The notes beneath the pieces were generated by a model, which saw only the letters and a program-made list of their open reading frames with translations, was not told where the DNA came from and ran no database searches. The position numbers were made by a program, and so were the translations under genes. From the NCBI RefSeq assembly GCF_014698035.1, contig NZ_JACJSF010000022.1, positions 40,394-104,393 on the forward strand: a DNA stretch of 64,000 nucleotides, written 5' to 3'. Of this stretch, positions 51,304 through 61,469 are shown in pieces (the stretch's first letter is position 1; each line of letters opens with the position of its first letter). This DNA comes from Desmonostoc muscorum FACHB-395. Lineage in GTDB: Bacteria; Cyanobacteriota; Cyanobacteriia; Cyanobacteriales; Nostocaceae.

Positions 51304-52896
51304 TTAAAAATCGAAGGTTGTACGAAGCACGCCCACATACTGCGTATCATTCCTACTATCATTTTCTGGGTTGAGAATCACCCAAAAACCAGGAGTTACT
51401 GAGATATTATCGTTGAGGCGGTAGCGATAGAATGCTTCAATATGGTAAGCGGTGTCTCGGTCTTGACGGATATCACTGTTAGAGACACGCGGTGGTATCC
51501 CAAAGAGAATTCCTGGCAGGTTGCCTTTACCGCCCACATCGGGAAACGACATACCAATCGCTCCAAACCAAGCATTGGCATTATCACCATTGTTTACGAA
51601 GAGAGAATCTGTTCCACCCCTACCATTAGAAATATCGCTGAAACCAGAGTTTTTCGCATTTGCCCAAACATATCCACCCCAAGAGTGAACCTGAAAATTT
51701 GGGGAAAAGCGATAGTATCCCTGTACGCCAACAATGCTATTGGAAGTGGCAATGTTATTTCCGAAGGGAGCATTTGATAGGGCGCTACCTCTGCCGGCGT
51801 TGATATCTACAGTGCCAGCAGGGTTATAACCATGAGAGTAAGCGACACCAATAGCTCCTTGTTCGCCGTAATATGCTAGGTGGGCTAGAGCATTGTAGCC
51901 GCCATCAAATAAGCCATTTTGCGCTGATGGAACGTTCGGACTATTTGCTAAATAGCCCAAGGTGAGAATCAAGTTTTTACTGATACTCCAATTAGCGGCT
52001 GCACCACCACCACCCCGCTCGAAGAGGGGACTGTTTTTACCAAAGAGTGAGGGAATCCCATTACCATCATCAGCGATCGTGGCAGGAGTGATGTTATTTG
52101 TGATGTCGTTGTAACCAATACCTGTGGGGCCAACAACGAAAGAAAGGGAGTCACCAACGGGGAAGTAGTAACGGATGTGGGGAATTATTAGTGTATTGTT
52201 GCTGTCATTATCGAAATTCAGTCGTGTCATGCCTGTGCCTGTGGCTGCGGCAATTTCACTTACACCATTAGAATTTGTAAAGTTGCCAAACTCTAGCCGG
52301 ACTCGCAATAAATCTTTACCGGTGAAGCTACTCTCTAAGTTGAGACGACCTCGGTTTGCAAAATAGGGACGGGAGTCATCGCTGTCTCTACCCACCCTAT
52401 TACCAAAGGTATCACTAATGGCGGTAATAATTTGAGCATTCAGCTTGGTAGTGGTGGAAAATTGCTGCTCCTCCAGCATTGCTGTATGTGCTTCCAGGGT
52501 ATCCACCCGGCCACGCAGAGTTGCCAATTCTGCCGCAAACTCTGTCTGCAAATTTTGCAGCACTGTCAAATCTTCTTTTTTGACTAAATCATTAGTACCC
52601 ACAGCAATTAATTCATTCACCCGGTCTAAACAAGCATTTAAACCAGCTGCAAATTCATAACGACTCAAGGCACGATTACCGCGATAGGTTGCATCAGGAT
52701 AACCTGCAATACAGCCATAGCGTTCGACTAGTGATTGCAGTGCCTGGAATGCCCAATCGCTCGGTTTAATGTCGGAAAGTTGGGAAACAGAATTGACTTG
52801 TCCCTGCAAATTTCTATCATCTTCTGGAGGTGCTGCCCAAACTGCTGGAACTGCAAAAAATAGGATAAAAAAGCTATGCAGAAGAATTTTAATCAT
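51304..52896 (-). CDS. SLH-domain outer-membrane porin (OprB / iron-uptake porin type)
   Basis: The 530-residue protein has a signal peptide (LLHSFFILFFAVPAVWA), an SLH domain (about 35-95; LSDIKPSDWAFQALQSLVER and YGCIAGYPDATYRGNRALSRYEFAAGL), a coiled-coil segment with LQTEFAAELATLRGRVDTLE, and a beta-barrel ending in TTFDF, the usual terminal Phe. Cyanobacterial porins of this type serve passage of inorganic ions and sometimes sugars. It begins the minus-strand sugar block, and in N. punctiforme a porin of this kind lies near the glucose permease. Sugar specificity is inferred from context only. Confidence 0.85.
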   Translation of the reverse strand: MIKILLHSFFILFFAVPAVWAAPPEDDRNLQGQVNSVSQLSDIKPSDWAFQALQSLVERYGCIAGYPDATYRGNRALSRYEFAAGLNACLDRVNELIAVGTNDLVKKEDLTVLQNLQTEFAAELATLRGRVDTLEAHTAMLEEQQFSTTTKLNAQIITAISDTFGNRVGRDSDDSRPYFANRGRLNLESSFTGKDLLRVRLEFGNFTNSNGVSEIAAATGTGMTRLNFDNDSNNTLIIPHIRYYFPVGDSLSFVVGPTGIGYNDITNNITPATIADDGNGIPSLFGKNSPLFERGGGGAAANWSISKNLILTLGYLANSPNVPSAQNGLFDGGYNALAHLAYYGEQGAIGVAYSHGYNPAGTVDINAGRGSALSNAPFGNNIATSNSIVGVQGYYRFSPNFQVHSWGGYVWANAKNSGFSDISNGRGGTDSLFVNNGDNANAWFGAIGMSFPDVGGKGNLPGILFGIPPRVSNSDIRQDRDTAYHIEAFYRYRLNDNISVTPGFWVILNPENDSRNDTQYVGVLRTTFDF

Positions 52897-53022
52897 GGAC
52901 TTATTTATGTGAAAATGGTTGAATTCTGACTTTGTAAAGAAATAAATTGTCGAACAAAAGCTTCTGGCTTATAAGCTAGCCAGCATTAAAGTTAGATATT
53001 TTGAGTTGAAATTTTAGATTAC

Positions 53023-54072
53023 TTAAAGCAACGCTATAACTTTTTGCTCATTACTGCTTTTAATAGCTGCTTCTATAATCCGCATTACATTAATTCCGTC
53101 TTCGGCAGTAACAGCAACTGGCTGATTATCAACAATAATAGATTTATATACTGCGTCGTAATAGCCTAAATAACTGCCCTGTGAGCTTTTTACTTTTTCC
53201 CGAATTACTTTTGTGTCTTTTTCTGTATGCAGCAAGCCATATTCACTTTCTGGCTCTGTATACCAATCAAGTGTATTAGGCTTGATACCCGCGACTAAAT
53301 ACTCTTCTTGGGCATCGGCTCTACTTTTGAGAAAAGAACCCTTAGTGCCATGTATGATGTAGGCAGGTACAGGCTCACGTACCAGGAAACCTGCTTTTAA
53401 TTTGACGCGCAGTTTGTCGTAGTAGAGTATCAACTCGAAATAATCATCTACCTGCGATCGCACTCTCGTGATTCGGATGTCTGCAAAAATAGCATCAGGC
53501 ATCCCAAATAAATGCACAGCCTGGTCTATTAGGTGCGGGCCTAAATTGTTTAATATTCCTGCACCTGGACTGGGAATTTCTACGTGTTGTTTATGGCTGA
53601 GTGCTGGTTTATATTTTTGAAATTGAAATTCTGCTTCAATAATATCACCCAGCAAACCTTCCTCTATCACTCTTTTTACTGTTTTAAAATCACTATCCCA
53701 CCTGCGGTTTTGATATACAGATAATTTCTTTCCCTGTTTTAATGCCAATTTATTCAGTTGTTCTGCTTCTCTCACTGTTGTGGTAAATGCTTTTTCTACC
53801 ACTACATGCTTGTCTGCCAGCAAAGCCTGTTTCGTATAATCGTAATGTGTATAAGTTGGTGTATTTACCACCACCAGAATTACTCGATCGTCGGCTAGTA
53901 ATGCTTCCAAAGAAGGATAGCTTTTTAGTTTCGGATAATCTTCCTGTATCAGCTTTTTGCTTCTTTCCCAAGAGCCTGCTAATTGAAAACCGGGATGCAA
54001 ATCAATGAACGGCGCATGAAATACCCTACCAGACAAACCATAAGAACAAAGAGCCGTATTGAGAGTTTCCAT
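53023..54072 (-). CDS. Gfo/Idh/MocA oxidoreductase, scyllo-inositol dehydrogenase-like
   Basis: The 349-residue protein starts with a Rossmann NAD(P) segment (CSYGLSGRVFHAPF), followed by VNTPTYTHYDY and the catalytic Lys motif VVEKAFTTT (EKP-like), and LSVYQNRRWDSDF. The block GILNNLGPHLIDQAVHLFG contains the conserved Asp-x3-His pair. The VYQNRRWD motif is characteristic of the IolW/YvaA group that reduces scyllo-inosose. With a myo-inositol oxygenase gene downstream in the same block, an inositol substrate is plausible. It lies between the porin and the sugar porter on the same strand. Confidence 0.82.
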   Translation of the reverse strand: METLNTALCSYGLSGRVFHAPFIDLHPGFQLAGSWERSKKLIQEDYPKLKSYPSLEALLADDRVILVVVNTPTYTHYDYTKQALLADKHVVVEKAFTTTVREAEQLNKLALKQGKKLSVYQNRRWDSDFKTVKRVIEEGLLGDIIEAEFQFQKYKPALSHKQHVEIPSPGAGILNNLGPHLIDQAVHLFGMPDAIFADIRITRVRSQVDDYFELILYYDKLRVKLKAGFLVREPVPAYIIHGTKGSFLKSRADAQEEYLVAGIKPNTLDWYTEPESEYGLLHTEKDTKVIREKVKSSQGSYLGYYDAVYKSIIVDNQPVAVTAEDGINVMRIIEAAIKSSNEQKVIALL

Positions 54073-54357
54073 CTTTTTACTGATTGACTGAAGCGAAAGC
54101 TTGTATTTAGTTGTTGTTAGATGTTCCAGATAAAGTTTGCAGCATCAGGGCGGGCAAGATGCCCACCCCACAAAATTTACAGCAATCTTTTTTGATTTGA
54201 TACCAAATCCATTTGTATTGGAATTATTCTTCTCAGCGCCCTCAGCGTCTCTGCGGTTCTTTAATCATTCAGATGCTACTGAATTTGATTTGAAAAGTCG
54301 AAAATAAAGTTTTTTACGAATGATTCAGTTCAGAATTACAAATTAGGCAGATGCGAA
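54073..54357. other. 285-base gap with hairpin repeat
   Basis: GGCGGGCAAGATGCCCACCC (54150-54169) is a palindromic interspersed repeat, and TACCAAATCCATTTGTATTGG (from 54202) resembles a MITE end. No gene is seen. Confidence 0.4.
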
Positions 54358-55758
54358 TTACATATCTTCCAACTCAATTCCTTTGGTTTCTTTAATAAAA
54401 AAGAGAATGAAAAAGAATGAGGTAGCCGCCGCAATTGTATAAAGTCCATAGGCAGAACCTAGACCGAAATATTGGAGTATGGGAGGAAATGTTGTGGAAA
54501 TAAGGAAATTCGCGACCCATTGAATTGCAGCAGCAACTGAAAGTGCAGCCGCTCGAATCTTGTTATTAAACATTTCTCCCAACAATACCCAAACCACTGG
54601 CCCCCAGGAGAAACCGAAACAAAACACGTAGAGGTTAGCTGCGATGAGAGCCACAGTCCCGACGCTTCCGGTGAGAGCGGGGTTTCCAGCAGCATCTAGG
54701 GGAGCATTGCCAAAAACATAAGCCATCGTCCCCAAGGTCAAGGTCATGCCAATTGACCCTATTATTAGCAACGGCTTGCGACCAAATTTATCCACAAAGG
54801 CGATCGCAATCAGTGTTGTAATAATATTGACTGCTCCTGTAATCACCGTGATTGATAGGGAATCTTTTTCGGAAAACCCGACTGCCCGCCACAAAACGCT
54901 GCTGTAGTAGAAGATTACATTAATCCCAACAAATTGTTGTAATACAGATAAGCCGATTCCTATCCAAACAATGGGGAGGAGTCCGCCACTTCTGCTTAAG
55001 AGGTCAGAAAATTTAGGTTGGCGTTCACGAAGCACTGTCTGCCGAATTTCTTCGATTTTTGGCAGTACGTCACCCCCCAAAATCTTGGTCAGAACGTTAA
55101 CAGCTTCTGATTCTCGTCCTTTGGCAACCAAATAACGGGGAGATTCAGGAATTGTTAAAGCTACCATCCCGTAGAATACTGCTGGTGGGACTGCTGTCCA
55201 AAACATCCAGCGCCAAGCTGCAACCCCAAACAAAAACGGCGAGTCTGCTGAACCTGCTGACGTAGCGATAAAGTAGTCGCTCAATAAGGCAACGAAAATT
55301 CCCACTACGATCGCTAATTGTTGCAGAGATCCTAACCTTCCCCGCAAATGGGTAGGAGAACATTCCGCAATGTAAGCTGGGGCGATGACGCTAGCAACGC
55401 CGATTCCAATCCCACCCAATACTCGCCAAAAGATAAAATCCCAGATTGTGAAGGCCATCCCAGAGCCAATGGCACTGATAGTAAACAACACCGAAGCGAC
55501 CACCATTGCCTTGACTCGACCATAACGGTCTGCAATCTGTCCGGCAAAGAAGGCTCCTACCGCAGATCCCAGTAACGCTAGGGACACTGCCAGCCCAGTC
55601 ACCCAACTACTGGTGTTAAAAGCTTTTGCTAGAGATAAAACCGCGCCGTTAATCACAGCGGTATCAAAACCGAATAAAAACCCGCCGAGGGCAGCAGCAC
55701 CAGCAATCAAAATGACATAAAACGTGTTGGATTTACGACGAACAGTAGTAGAAGACAT
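54358..55758 (-). CDS. glcP: MFS sugar porter (GlcP-like)
   Basis: The 466-residue protein has twelve hydrophobic helices. It carries the sugar porter signatures: GGFLFGFDTAVINGA near the start, the RxGR loop (ADRYGRVKAM), PESPRYL before the central loop, and QQFVGINVIFYYSS after it; PETKG is represented by IKETKGIEL at the C-terminus. These proteins are proton-coupled monosaccharide or inositol symporters in the inner membrane. N. punctiforme glcP has this type and neighbourhood (beside frt ABC genes) and is needed for symbiosis with plants; the identity here is inferred from that resemblance. An inositol substrate is possible because the block also has inositol enzymes. Confidence 0.8.
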   Translation of the reverse strand: MSSTTVRRKSNTFYVILIAGAAALGGFLFGFDTAVINGAVLSLAKAFNTSSWVTGLAVSLALLGSAVGAFFAGQIADRYGRVKAMVVASVLFTISAIGSGMAFTIWDFIFWRVLGGIGIGVASVIAPAYIAECSPTHLRGRLGSLQQLAIVVGIFVALLSDYFIATSAGSADSPFLFGVAAWRWMFWTAVPPAVFYGMVALTIPESPRYLVAKGRESEAVNVLTKILGGDVLPKIEEIRQTVLRERQPKFSDLLSRSGGLLPIVWIGIGLSVLQQFVGINVIFYYSSVLWRAVGFSEKDSLSITVITGAVNIITTLIAIAFVDKFGRKPLLIIGSIGMTLTLGTMAYVFGNAPLDAAGNPALTGSVGTVALIAANLYVFCFGFSWGPVVWVLLGEMFNNKIRAAALSVAAAIQWVANFLISTTFPPILQYFGLGSAYGLYTIAAATSFFFILFFIKETKGIELEDM

Positions 55759-55858
55759 ATTTATAAATAGCTGTCATGAACTGCATATATCAAGGGAGAT
55801 GAGGGAGTGGGGAGCAGAGGAGAGTAATTACTAACCAATGCCCAAAGACTTTGATTTT

Positions 55859-56857
55859 TTACCGTCTGGAACGTCTACGCAGTCGATCAATCATTACTGC
55901 CAAAATAATTACTAGTCCTTTGACGACTAGTTGCCAGAAGTAAGATAGGTTTAACAAGGTTAAACCGTTGTTGAGAATAGCAATAATTAATGCACCTAGA
56001 AGTGTGCCGCCAATGGTACCAATACCACCTGTGAAGCTGGTTCCACCAAGAATAACAGCTGCGATCGCATCTAATTCGTAACCTTGACCCAATATGCCAC
56101 TGGCACTATATAGACGGCTGGCGCTCATGATTCCTCCTAAGCCTGCCAGTAATCCGCTAATACCATAGACAAATAGCAAGACACGATTAACTTTAATCCC
56201 AGTTAATCTGGCTGCCCGTTCGTTACCACCTACGGCATATATCTGCACTCCTAAAACTGTTTGCCGCAATACAAACCAGCTAGCGATTACAGTCAGTAGG
56301 GCAATGATTACTAACCACGGCAGAGGCCCGACGTAACTATTACCCACCCAAGCAAAATTGATATCTCGGTTAATCAGCGTTGTCCCTTTGGCAATCAAAA
56401 AGGCCACACCCCGCAAGGCTGTAAGTGAACCCAACGTGACAATAAAAGGTGGCACATCCAAGAAGGTGATCAGAGCGCCGTTGACTAAGCCTAAAAGCAA
56501 TCCTGCCAGCAATGCAGCAGGTACAGCCGCCCAACTTAAAGCCGGCAGTAGCGATACCAGCAGTCCAACTACGGCAGAAACAGCCAATATTGATCCAACT
56601 GATAAGTCAATACCGCCGGTGAGAATTACAAAGGTCATTCCTGTCGCCAGCACAATATTGATTGATGCCTGACGCAAGATATTGACGATGTTACCGCCCG
56701 TGAGGAAGTTGGGAGAAAGGAATGCAAATAAGATGCAGATAATTACTAGGATTGGCAGAATACCCGCAACTTCCAGTAGAGTGCTGATTGATTTCCGGTT
56801 GCGAGCTGCGGGATTGTTGGCTGATTTATTGATAGGCGGTCTGACTGTCTGACTCAT
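55859..56857 (-). CDS. frtC: Ribose/fructose-type ABC transporter permease (FrtC-like)
   Basis: The 332-residue protein has about ten hydrophobic segments and the RbsC-family core ([20 protein letters not shown] and [19 protein letters not shown], the EAA-like loop). The C-terminal basic tail ([10 protein letters not shown]) faces the cytoplasm. CUT2-class permeases pair with a double ATPase and a periplasmic binding protein, and both genes are present here. Its start overlaps the ATPase stop by four bases (ATGA). In Anabaena variabilis the equivalent frt system takes up fructose; whether fructose or another sugar is used here is not visible. Confidence 0.85.
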   Translation of the reverse strand: MSQTVRPPINKSANNPAARNRKSISTLLEVAGILPILVIICILFAFLSPNFLTGGNIVNILRQASINIVLATGMTFVILTGGIDLSVGSILAVSAVVGLLVSLLPALSWAAVPAALLAGLLLGLVNGALITFLDVPPFIVTLGSLTALRGVAFLIAKGTTLINRDINFAWVGNSYVGPLPWLVIIALLTVIASWFVLRQTVLGVQIYAVGGNERAARLTGIKVNRVLLFVYGISGLLAGLGGIMSASRLYSASGILGQGYELDAIAAVILGGTSFTGGIGTIGGTLLGALIIAILNNGLTLLNLSYFWQLVVKGLVIILAVMIDRLRRRSRR

Positions 56858-58410
56858 AATGCTGATACCTCCGATGCTCCAGTTGCATAATGCATAATCT
56901 TTTCTTGGGTGATTTCTTTGCCAAGGCTGCCGTCCAGTTCACCTACCAGTTGTCCCTCTCGCATCACCAAGACGCGATCGCTCATACCGACAATCTCTGA
57001 TAGTTCGCTGGAAACCATTAAAATAGCAACACCTTGTGCTGCCAATTCACTCATAATTCGATAAATTTCACTTTTAGCACCGATATCTACGCCGCGTGTT
57101 GGCTCATCTAACATCAGTACTCTCGGTTTAATGGCTAACCAACGCGCTAGCAGTAGCTTTTGTTGATTCCCACCAGAAAGATCCAACGCTCTAATTTCCA
57201 AATTGGCTAGACGAATATTAAAGTTTTCTACTGCCTCTGTTGACAACCGATTCACTGAAGGCCAGTTAACAATTCCAGCTTTGGCATCCTGCTTGAGTGT
57301 ATTGATGGCAATATTTTTGCGGGCGCTCATCTCTAGAAATAAACCTTGGTCTTTGCGGTCTTCTGGGACGTAGCCAATTCCCGCAGCGATCGCATCACTG
57401 GGCGTATTAATTTCTAGTTTTTTGCCATTTAAAAATACTTCACCACTGGCTTTGCGGTCAGCACCAAAAATCAGCCGTGATAGTTCTGTGCGTCCTGCAC
57501 CAACTAACCCCGCTAAACCGAGAATTTCCCCTGCATGAAGTTCAAAGCTAGCCGGCTCAATCTTTTTGCGGGCATCGCTCATATTTCTGACTTCTAGCAC
57601 CACCGGCCCAGGATTCATTTGCCGTTGATGTTCGTAAAAGTCTTGCATGGAGCGACCAACCATCATCTGCACCAATCGCTGTGGAGAAATTTCGCTGCGT
57701 GTGAGACTACCAATATATTGACCATCGCGCAGTACGCTAATGCGGTCAGCTAAAGCATAGATTTCTTCCATCCGATGGCTGATGTAAATAATCGCAATGC
57801 CATCACTCCGTAGTTTACGAATTACTTCGAATAAATGGTCGCTCTCGCGGTCAGATAGGGCTGCTGTTGGCTCATCCATCACCAAAACACGGCTTTTATC
57901 TTTCAGCGCCCTGGCAATTTCGACTTGTTGCTGTTCTGCGATCGATAAAGTACCAACTATAGTCTGGGCGGTAAAATTCGCTCCCAAGCTATCTAACACT
58001 TGCTCTGCTTCCAGTTGCATCGCTTTGCGGTCTAAAAATTGACCTCGCCGCAACTCGCTACCCATAAACATATTTTCGGTAACGGTTAAATTAGGCGCAA
58101 CGTTCAATTCTTGATAAATAAGATTAATTCCCGCTTTGCGTGCTGTTGCCGGATCGGTAATTTTCAGGGGTTGACCATTGATGCGAATTTCTCCTTCATC
58201 GGCAGTGTAAGCGCCTGCCAGGATTTTCATCAATGTGCTTTTGCCTGCTCCGTTTTCACCCATGAGGGCGTGAACTTCTCCTGGATAAATCGTGAGATTA
58301 ACATTTTGGAGCGCAGATACACCATGAAATCGTTTGGTAATACCTTGCATTTCTAATACAGGGGTGGTGGTTGGTGCATCAGGAAATGAGGTTTCAATAT
58401 TTGTTGTCAT
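56854..58410 (-). CDS. frtB: Sugar ABC transporter ATPase with two ATP-binding domains (FrtB-like)
   Basis: The protein is 518 residues from the ATG at 58410, chosen because an AGGAG ribosome site lies six bases upstream of it; the ATG at 58416 directly abuts that site. The first ATPase half has Walker [10 protein letters not shown], signature [12 protein letters not shown] and Walker [12 protein letters not shown]. The second has the degenerate [24 protein letters not shown] and [18 protein letters not shown]. This arrangement is typical of RbsA/XylG/FrtB. It powers the CUT2 sugar transporter with the adjacent permease and binding proteins. Confidence 0.87.
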   Translation of the reverse strand: MTTNIETSFPDAPTTTPVLEMQGITKRFHGVSALQNVNLTIYPGEVHALMGENGAGKSTLMKILAGAYTADEGEIRINGQPLKITDPATARKAGINLIYQELNVAPNLTVTENMFMGSELRRGQFLDRKAMQLEAEQVLDSLGANFTAQTIVGTLSIAEQQQVEIARALKDKSRVLVMDEPTAALSDRESDHLFEVIRKLRSDGIAIIYISHRMEEIYALADRISVLRDGQYIGSLTRSEISPQRLVQMMVGRSMQDFYEHQRQMNPGPVVLEVRNMSDARKKIEPASFELHAGEILGLAGLVGAGRTELSRLIFGADRKASGEVFLNGKKLEINTPSDAIAAGIGYVPEDRKDQGLFLEMSARKNIAINTLKQDAKAGIVNWPSVNRLSTEAVENFNIRLANLEIRALDLSGGNQQKLLLARWLAIKPRVLMLDEPTRGVDIGAKSEIYRIMSELAAQGVAILMVSSELSEIVGMSDRVLVMREGQLVGELDGSLGKEITQEKIMHYATGASEVSAL

Positions 58411-58671
58411 GAACATCTCCTGTAAAAAGAATTTAAAATTCGCAATTGAAAGTTATAAATTCATCGCTGATGTGAAATTAAAATTATCACAAAATCATGT
58501 TTTAAAAAGCGATTGCTATTTTGGAAAGTTCTGAATATCGAAAGGCAATATATCAGAACTTTCTACAAATGCACATATATACATCATGGGTATGTGCAAA
58601 AACTATGTCAATGTATCAAAAGACTCAATTCAGCTTAGACATAACTCTTAATTGCGAATTTACAATTATTA

Positions 58672-59694
58672 TTATTTCCAGCCTTTTTCTGTGCTGACAT
58701 TATCTTTTGTGATCAACTTAACTGGAATCAAAATGGTGGGATTAGTAGGTTTTTTCCCATTTAAAATGTCGTTTCCAACCTGAACTGCTTTTTCAGCCAT
58801 CCCTCGCGGATTTTGAGTAGCGGTAGCAGCATATATACTATCTTTAGCTGCGATCGCAGTGATTGCTTCTGGCGCACCATCAACCCCAACAATAAAGAAA
58901 TCTTTACGTTGTGCTTGGTTCGCTGCTAGTTCTGCGCCAACTCCACTCGGATCGTTGATGGCAAAAACCGCATCAATTTTCGGGAAGGTTGTTAGCAAAT
59001 CAGTCATAACTCTCAGTCCTCCATCCCGACTCCCTTCTGCATTCTGGTTTTTGGAGAGAATTTTGATATCGGGATATTTGGACAGTACACTCTCGCAGCC
59101 ACTAACTCGCTGAATCACTGAGTCTACTGGTGGGCCGTTAACTATTACTACATTGCCTTTACCTTTGAGGCGATCGGCAATATATTTACAACTAACTTCT
59201 CCAGCTTGGACATTATTAGTAGTGATGGTGGCATCCACGCCTCCCTCAGCACCAGTATCTACTGCAATGACAATTCTACCGGCTTGTTTCGCTTTTTCAA
59301 TTGCTGGTTTAATGCCACTTTTATCAGCAGCATTGACGATAATAATGTCAGTATTGGAAGCAGTGAAATTTTCAATTTGATTGGATTGTTGATTCAGATC
59401 GTAAGCGCTGGAAACTACAGTCACATTGACATTATTACCGCCAATTTTCTTGGCTTCCGCCTCAGTTGCTTGTCCCATGAGGACAAAGAAAGGGTTACTT
59501 AAATCGCCAACGGTAAAGGCAACTGATCGTAATTTGGAATTCCCAGTGGCAGTTTTTGTCTCGGCACTAGTATTTGTAGCAGGTTTTGTCTCAGGGTTAG
59601 TAGCACTGTTGTTATCGGGAGAAGCATTTGTACAGCCGACAACCCCACCACTGATGATACCTAGTATGCTAGCTGCGATCGCAATTCTTTTCAT
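58672..59694 (-). CDS. frtA: Sugar-binding lipoprotein of ABC transporter, copy 2 (FrtA-like)
   Basis: The 340-residue protein has a lipoprotein signal (GGVVGCTNAS; Cys about residue 21), a Thr/Asn-rich linker and a periplasmic binding fold: VAFTVGDLSNPFFVLMGQAT, QIENFTASNTDIIIVNAADK, GRIVIAVDTGAEGG, AVFAINDPSGVGAELA and FFIVGVDGAPEAI. This is the RbsB/FrtA family (type 1 fold). Its near-duplicate lies 38 bases upstream. It is followed by the ATPase and permease genes. Two binding proteins may differ in ligand or affinity. Confidence 0.85.
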   Translation of the reverse strand: MKRIAIAASILGIISGGVVGCTNASPDNNSATNPETKPATNTSAETKTATGNSKLRSVAFTVGDLSNPFFVLMGQATEAEAKKIGGNNVNVTVVSSAYDLNQQSNQIENFTASNTDIIIVNAADKSGIKPAIEKAKQAGRIVIAVDTGAEGGVDATITTNNVQAGEVSCKYIADRLKGKGNVVIVNGPPVDSVIQRVSGCESVLSKYPDIKILSKNQNAEGSRDGGLRVMTDLLTTFPKIDAVFAINDPSGVGAELAANQAQRKDFFIVGVDGAPEAITAIAAKDSIYAATATQNPRGMAEKAVQVGNDILNGKKPTNPTILIPVKLITKDNVSTEKGWK

Positions 59695-59732
59695 ATTTAT
59701 CTATTTCCTAAAGTTAATTAAATTTTTCTTAC

Positions 59733-60737
59733 TTACCAGCCTTTGTAGCTGCTGAGGTTATCTCTAGTAACCAAGTTGACTGGAATCAGAATGTCAGGTG
59801 ACTCAGGTTTGTTACCCTGGATGATATCGTTGCCAATCTGAACCGCTTTTTCAGCCATCCCTGCGGGATTTTGTGCCGCAGTTGCAGCAAATACACCATC
59901 TTTGTCTTCCATTGCTTTGGTTGCATCTGGCGAACCGTCAACCCCAACAATAAAAAATTCTTTGCGTTTTGCTTGTCTTGCGGCTAAATCTGCACCTACA
60001 CCGCTTTGATCGTTCGTGGCAAAAACGGCATCTATTTTGGGAAAGGTTGTAAGTAAATCACTCATCACTCTCAAACCTCCATCCCTTGTCCCTTCAGCGT
60101 TTTGGTCTTTAGAGATGAGTTTGATATCAGGATATTTGGATAATGACTTTTCACAACCACTGACTCGCTGATTGATTGAATCCATCGGCGTACCATTGAG
60201 GATGACTACACTACCTTGACCTTTGATGCGATCGGCAATATATTGACAAGCAATCTCACCAGCTTGGGTATTGTTAGAGCTAATCATCGCATCTACGTCT
60301 GCATCAACGGCTGAATCTACTGCAATGACAACCTTACCTGCCAGCCTTGCTTGATCGATTACCGGTTTAACTCCTTTTTTATCAACAGCGCTGAGGATAA
60401 TTAAATCAGTATTTGCAGCAGTAAAATTTTCGATTTGGTTGCTTTGTTGGTTCAAATCAAAGCCACTGGAAACCGCATTAACTCTAATATTACCGCCAAT
60501 TCTCTTAGCTTCTGTCTCCGCACCCTTCTGCACTGCATTATAGAAAGGGTTTCCTAAGTCACCCAAGGCAACACCAATTGTTTGCAATTTTCTATTTGGA
60601 CTATTAACTTTAGTCTCTAAACTAGTGTTGGTAGCAGTATTAGTAACATTAGCAGCAGAGTTATCATTTGGAGCGCTATTTGTACAGCTCACAAAAGTGA
60701 AACCTAATATGCCAACTATGAGCGCAATTGTCTTCAT
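59733..60737 (-). CDS. frtA: Sugar-binding lipoprotein of ABC transporter, copy 1 (FrtA-like)
   Basis: About 334 residues from the ATG at 60737 (MKTIALIVGILGFTFVSC); a TTG-initiated longer frame to 60776 would add 13 basic residues. The lipobox is FVSCTNSA. Most of the mature protein matches copy 2 (IGVALGDLGNPFYNAVQKGA, QIENFTAANTDLIILSAVDK, AVFATNDQSGVGADLA), giving a recent tandem duplication. It is the first gene of the ABC unit on the minus strand. Confidence 0.85.
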   Translation of the reverse strand: MKTIALIVGILGFTFVSCTNSAPNDNSAANVTNTATNTSLETKVNSPNRKLQTIGVALGDLGNPFYNAVQKGAETEAKRIGGNIRVNAVSSGFDLNQQSNQIENFTAANTDLIILSAVDKKGVKPVIDQARLAGKVVIAVDSAVDADVDAMISSNNTQAGEIACQYIADRIKGQGSVVILNGTPMDSINQRVSGCEKSLSKYPDIKLISKDQNAEGTRDGGLRVMSDLLTTFPKIDAVFATNDQSGVGADLAARQAKRKEFFIVGVDGSPDATKAMEDKDGVFAATAAQNPAGMAEKAVQIGNDIIQGNKPESPDILIPVNLVTRDNLSSYKGW

Positions 60738-61469
60738 CTTTGTCTTATTTTTAACAACGAATTTAAATTTGATCAAGGTCGGCAGAATATTAAATATGTC
60801 TAAAATAATCAGACATTACCTAATATTTCTACAGGATTTGGCATTTTCAACTCTTATTTAATATCTTGCAAACTGATGTGATTTGAGTTGCTGCTATTCA
60901 TTCCAATTCACTAAAAAATTTTATTTTTAAAGCAAACTTCTGACGATTACATCACGTCATGAAATCACACTATTTTTTGGTGAAAATGCTTTTTTAATGT
61001 GCCTGGATTGAAACTACCTTTTCCGCAAAATTTTTAGAAAAGGATATTATTCGACTTGAAAACGTCTGCTTGTCTTTTTATGAGTTTATCCTTCCTTAGT
61101 ACCAAAATGAGTTTTAGTTATTAAATGTTACATAACAAAGAAAGATTTTTAATCTATCTTTAGTTAAAATTCTTGAAATTCTAGTGCTGGAAAATGTTAA
61201 GTATTTTTAAGATTAAGTAAATTCAAAAAACTTAACATTTTCAGATTGAAATATCATAATTCAGCTTGGAGGATAACCAGTTTTAGATTTTAGATAATGC
61301 AGTTGAAAGATTTAAAATTCTAAGCTTCAAACTAGTTTTCAGCACCAATCTATAGATATAGGTTAATCTAAAATCCCAAACCTGAAATTGATTAACTGCT
61401 CCTAGCATCTCCTATAAAAATTGAGATTTTTTAGCGCACAGCAATAGCTAGTAATTGAGTGTCAGCAGT
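60738..61469. promoter_or_regulatory. 732-base upstream region of the frt-like unit with a perfect inverted repeat
   Basis: AT-rich sequence without a gene. GAAAATGTTAAG (61190-61201) is perfectly complementary to CTTAACATTTTC (61231-61242), with a 29-base loop, 450-500 bases before the first binding protein. It could be a regulator site or an RNA hairpin. Confidence 0.45.
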
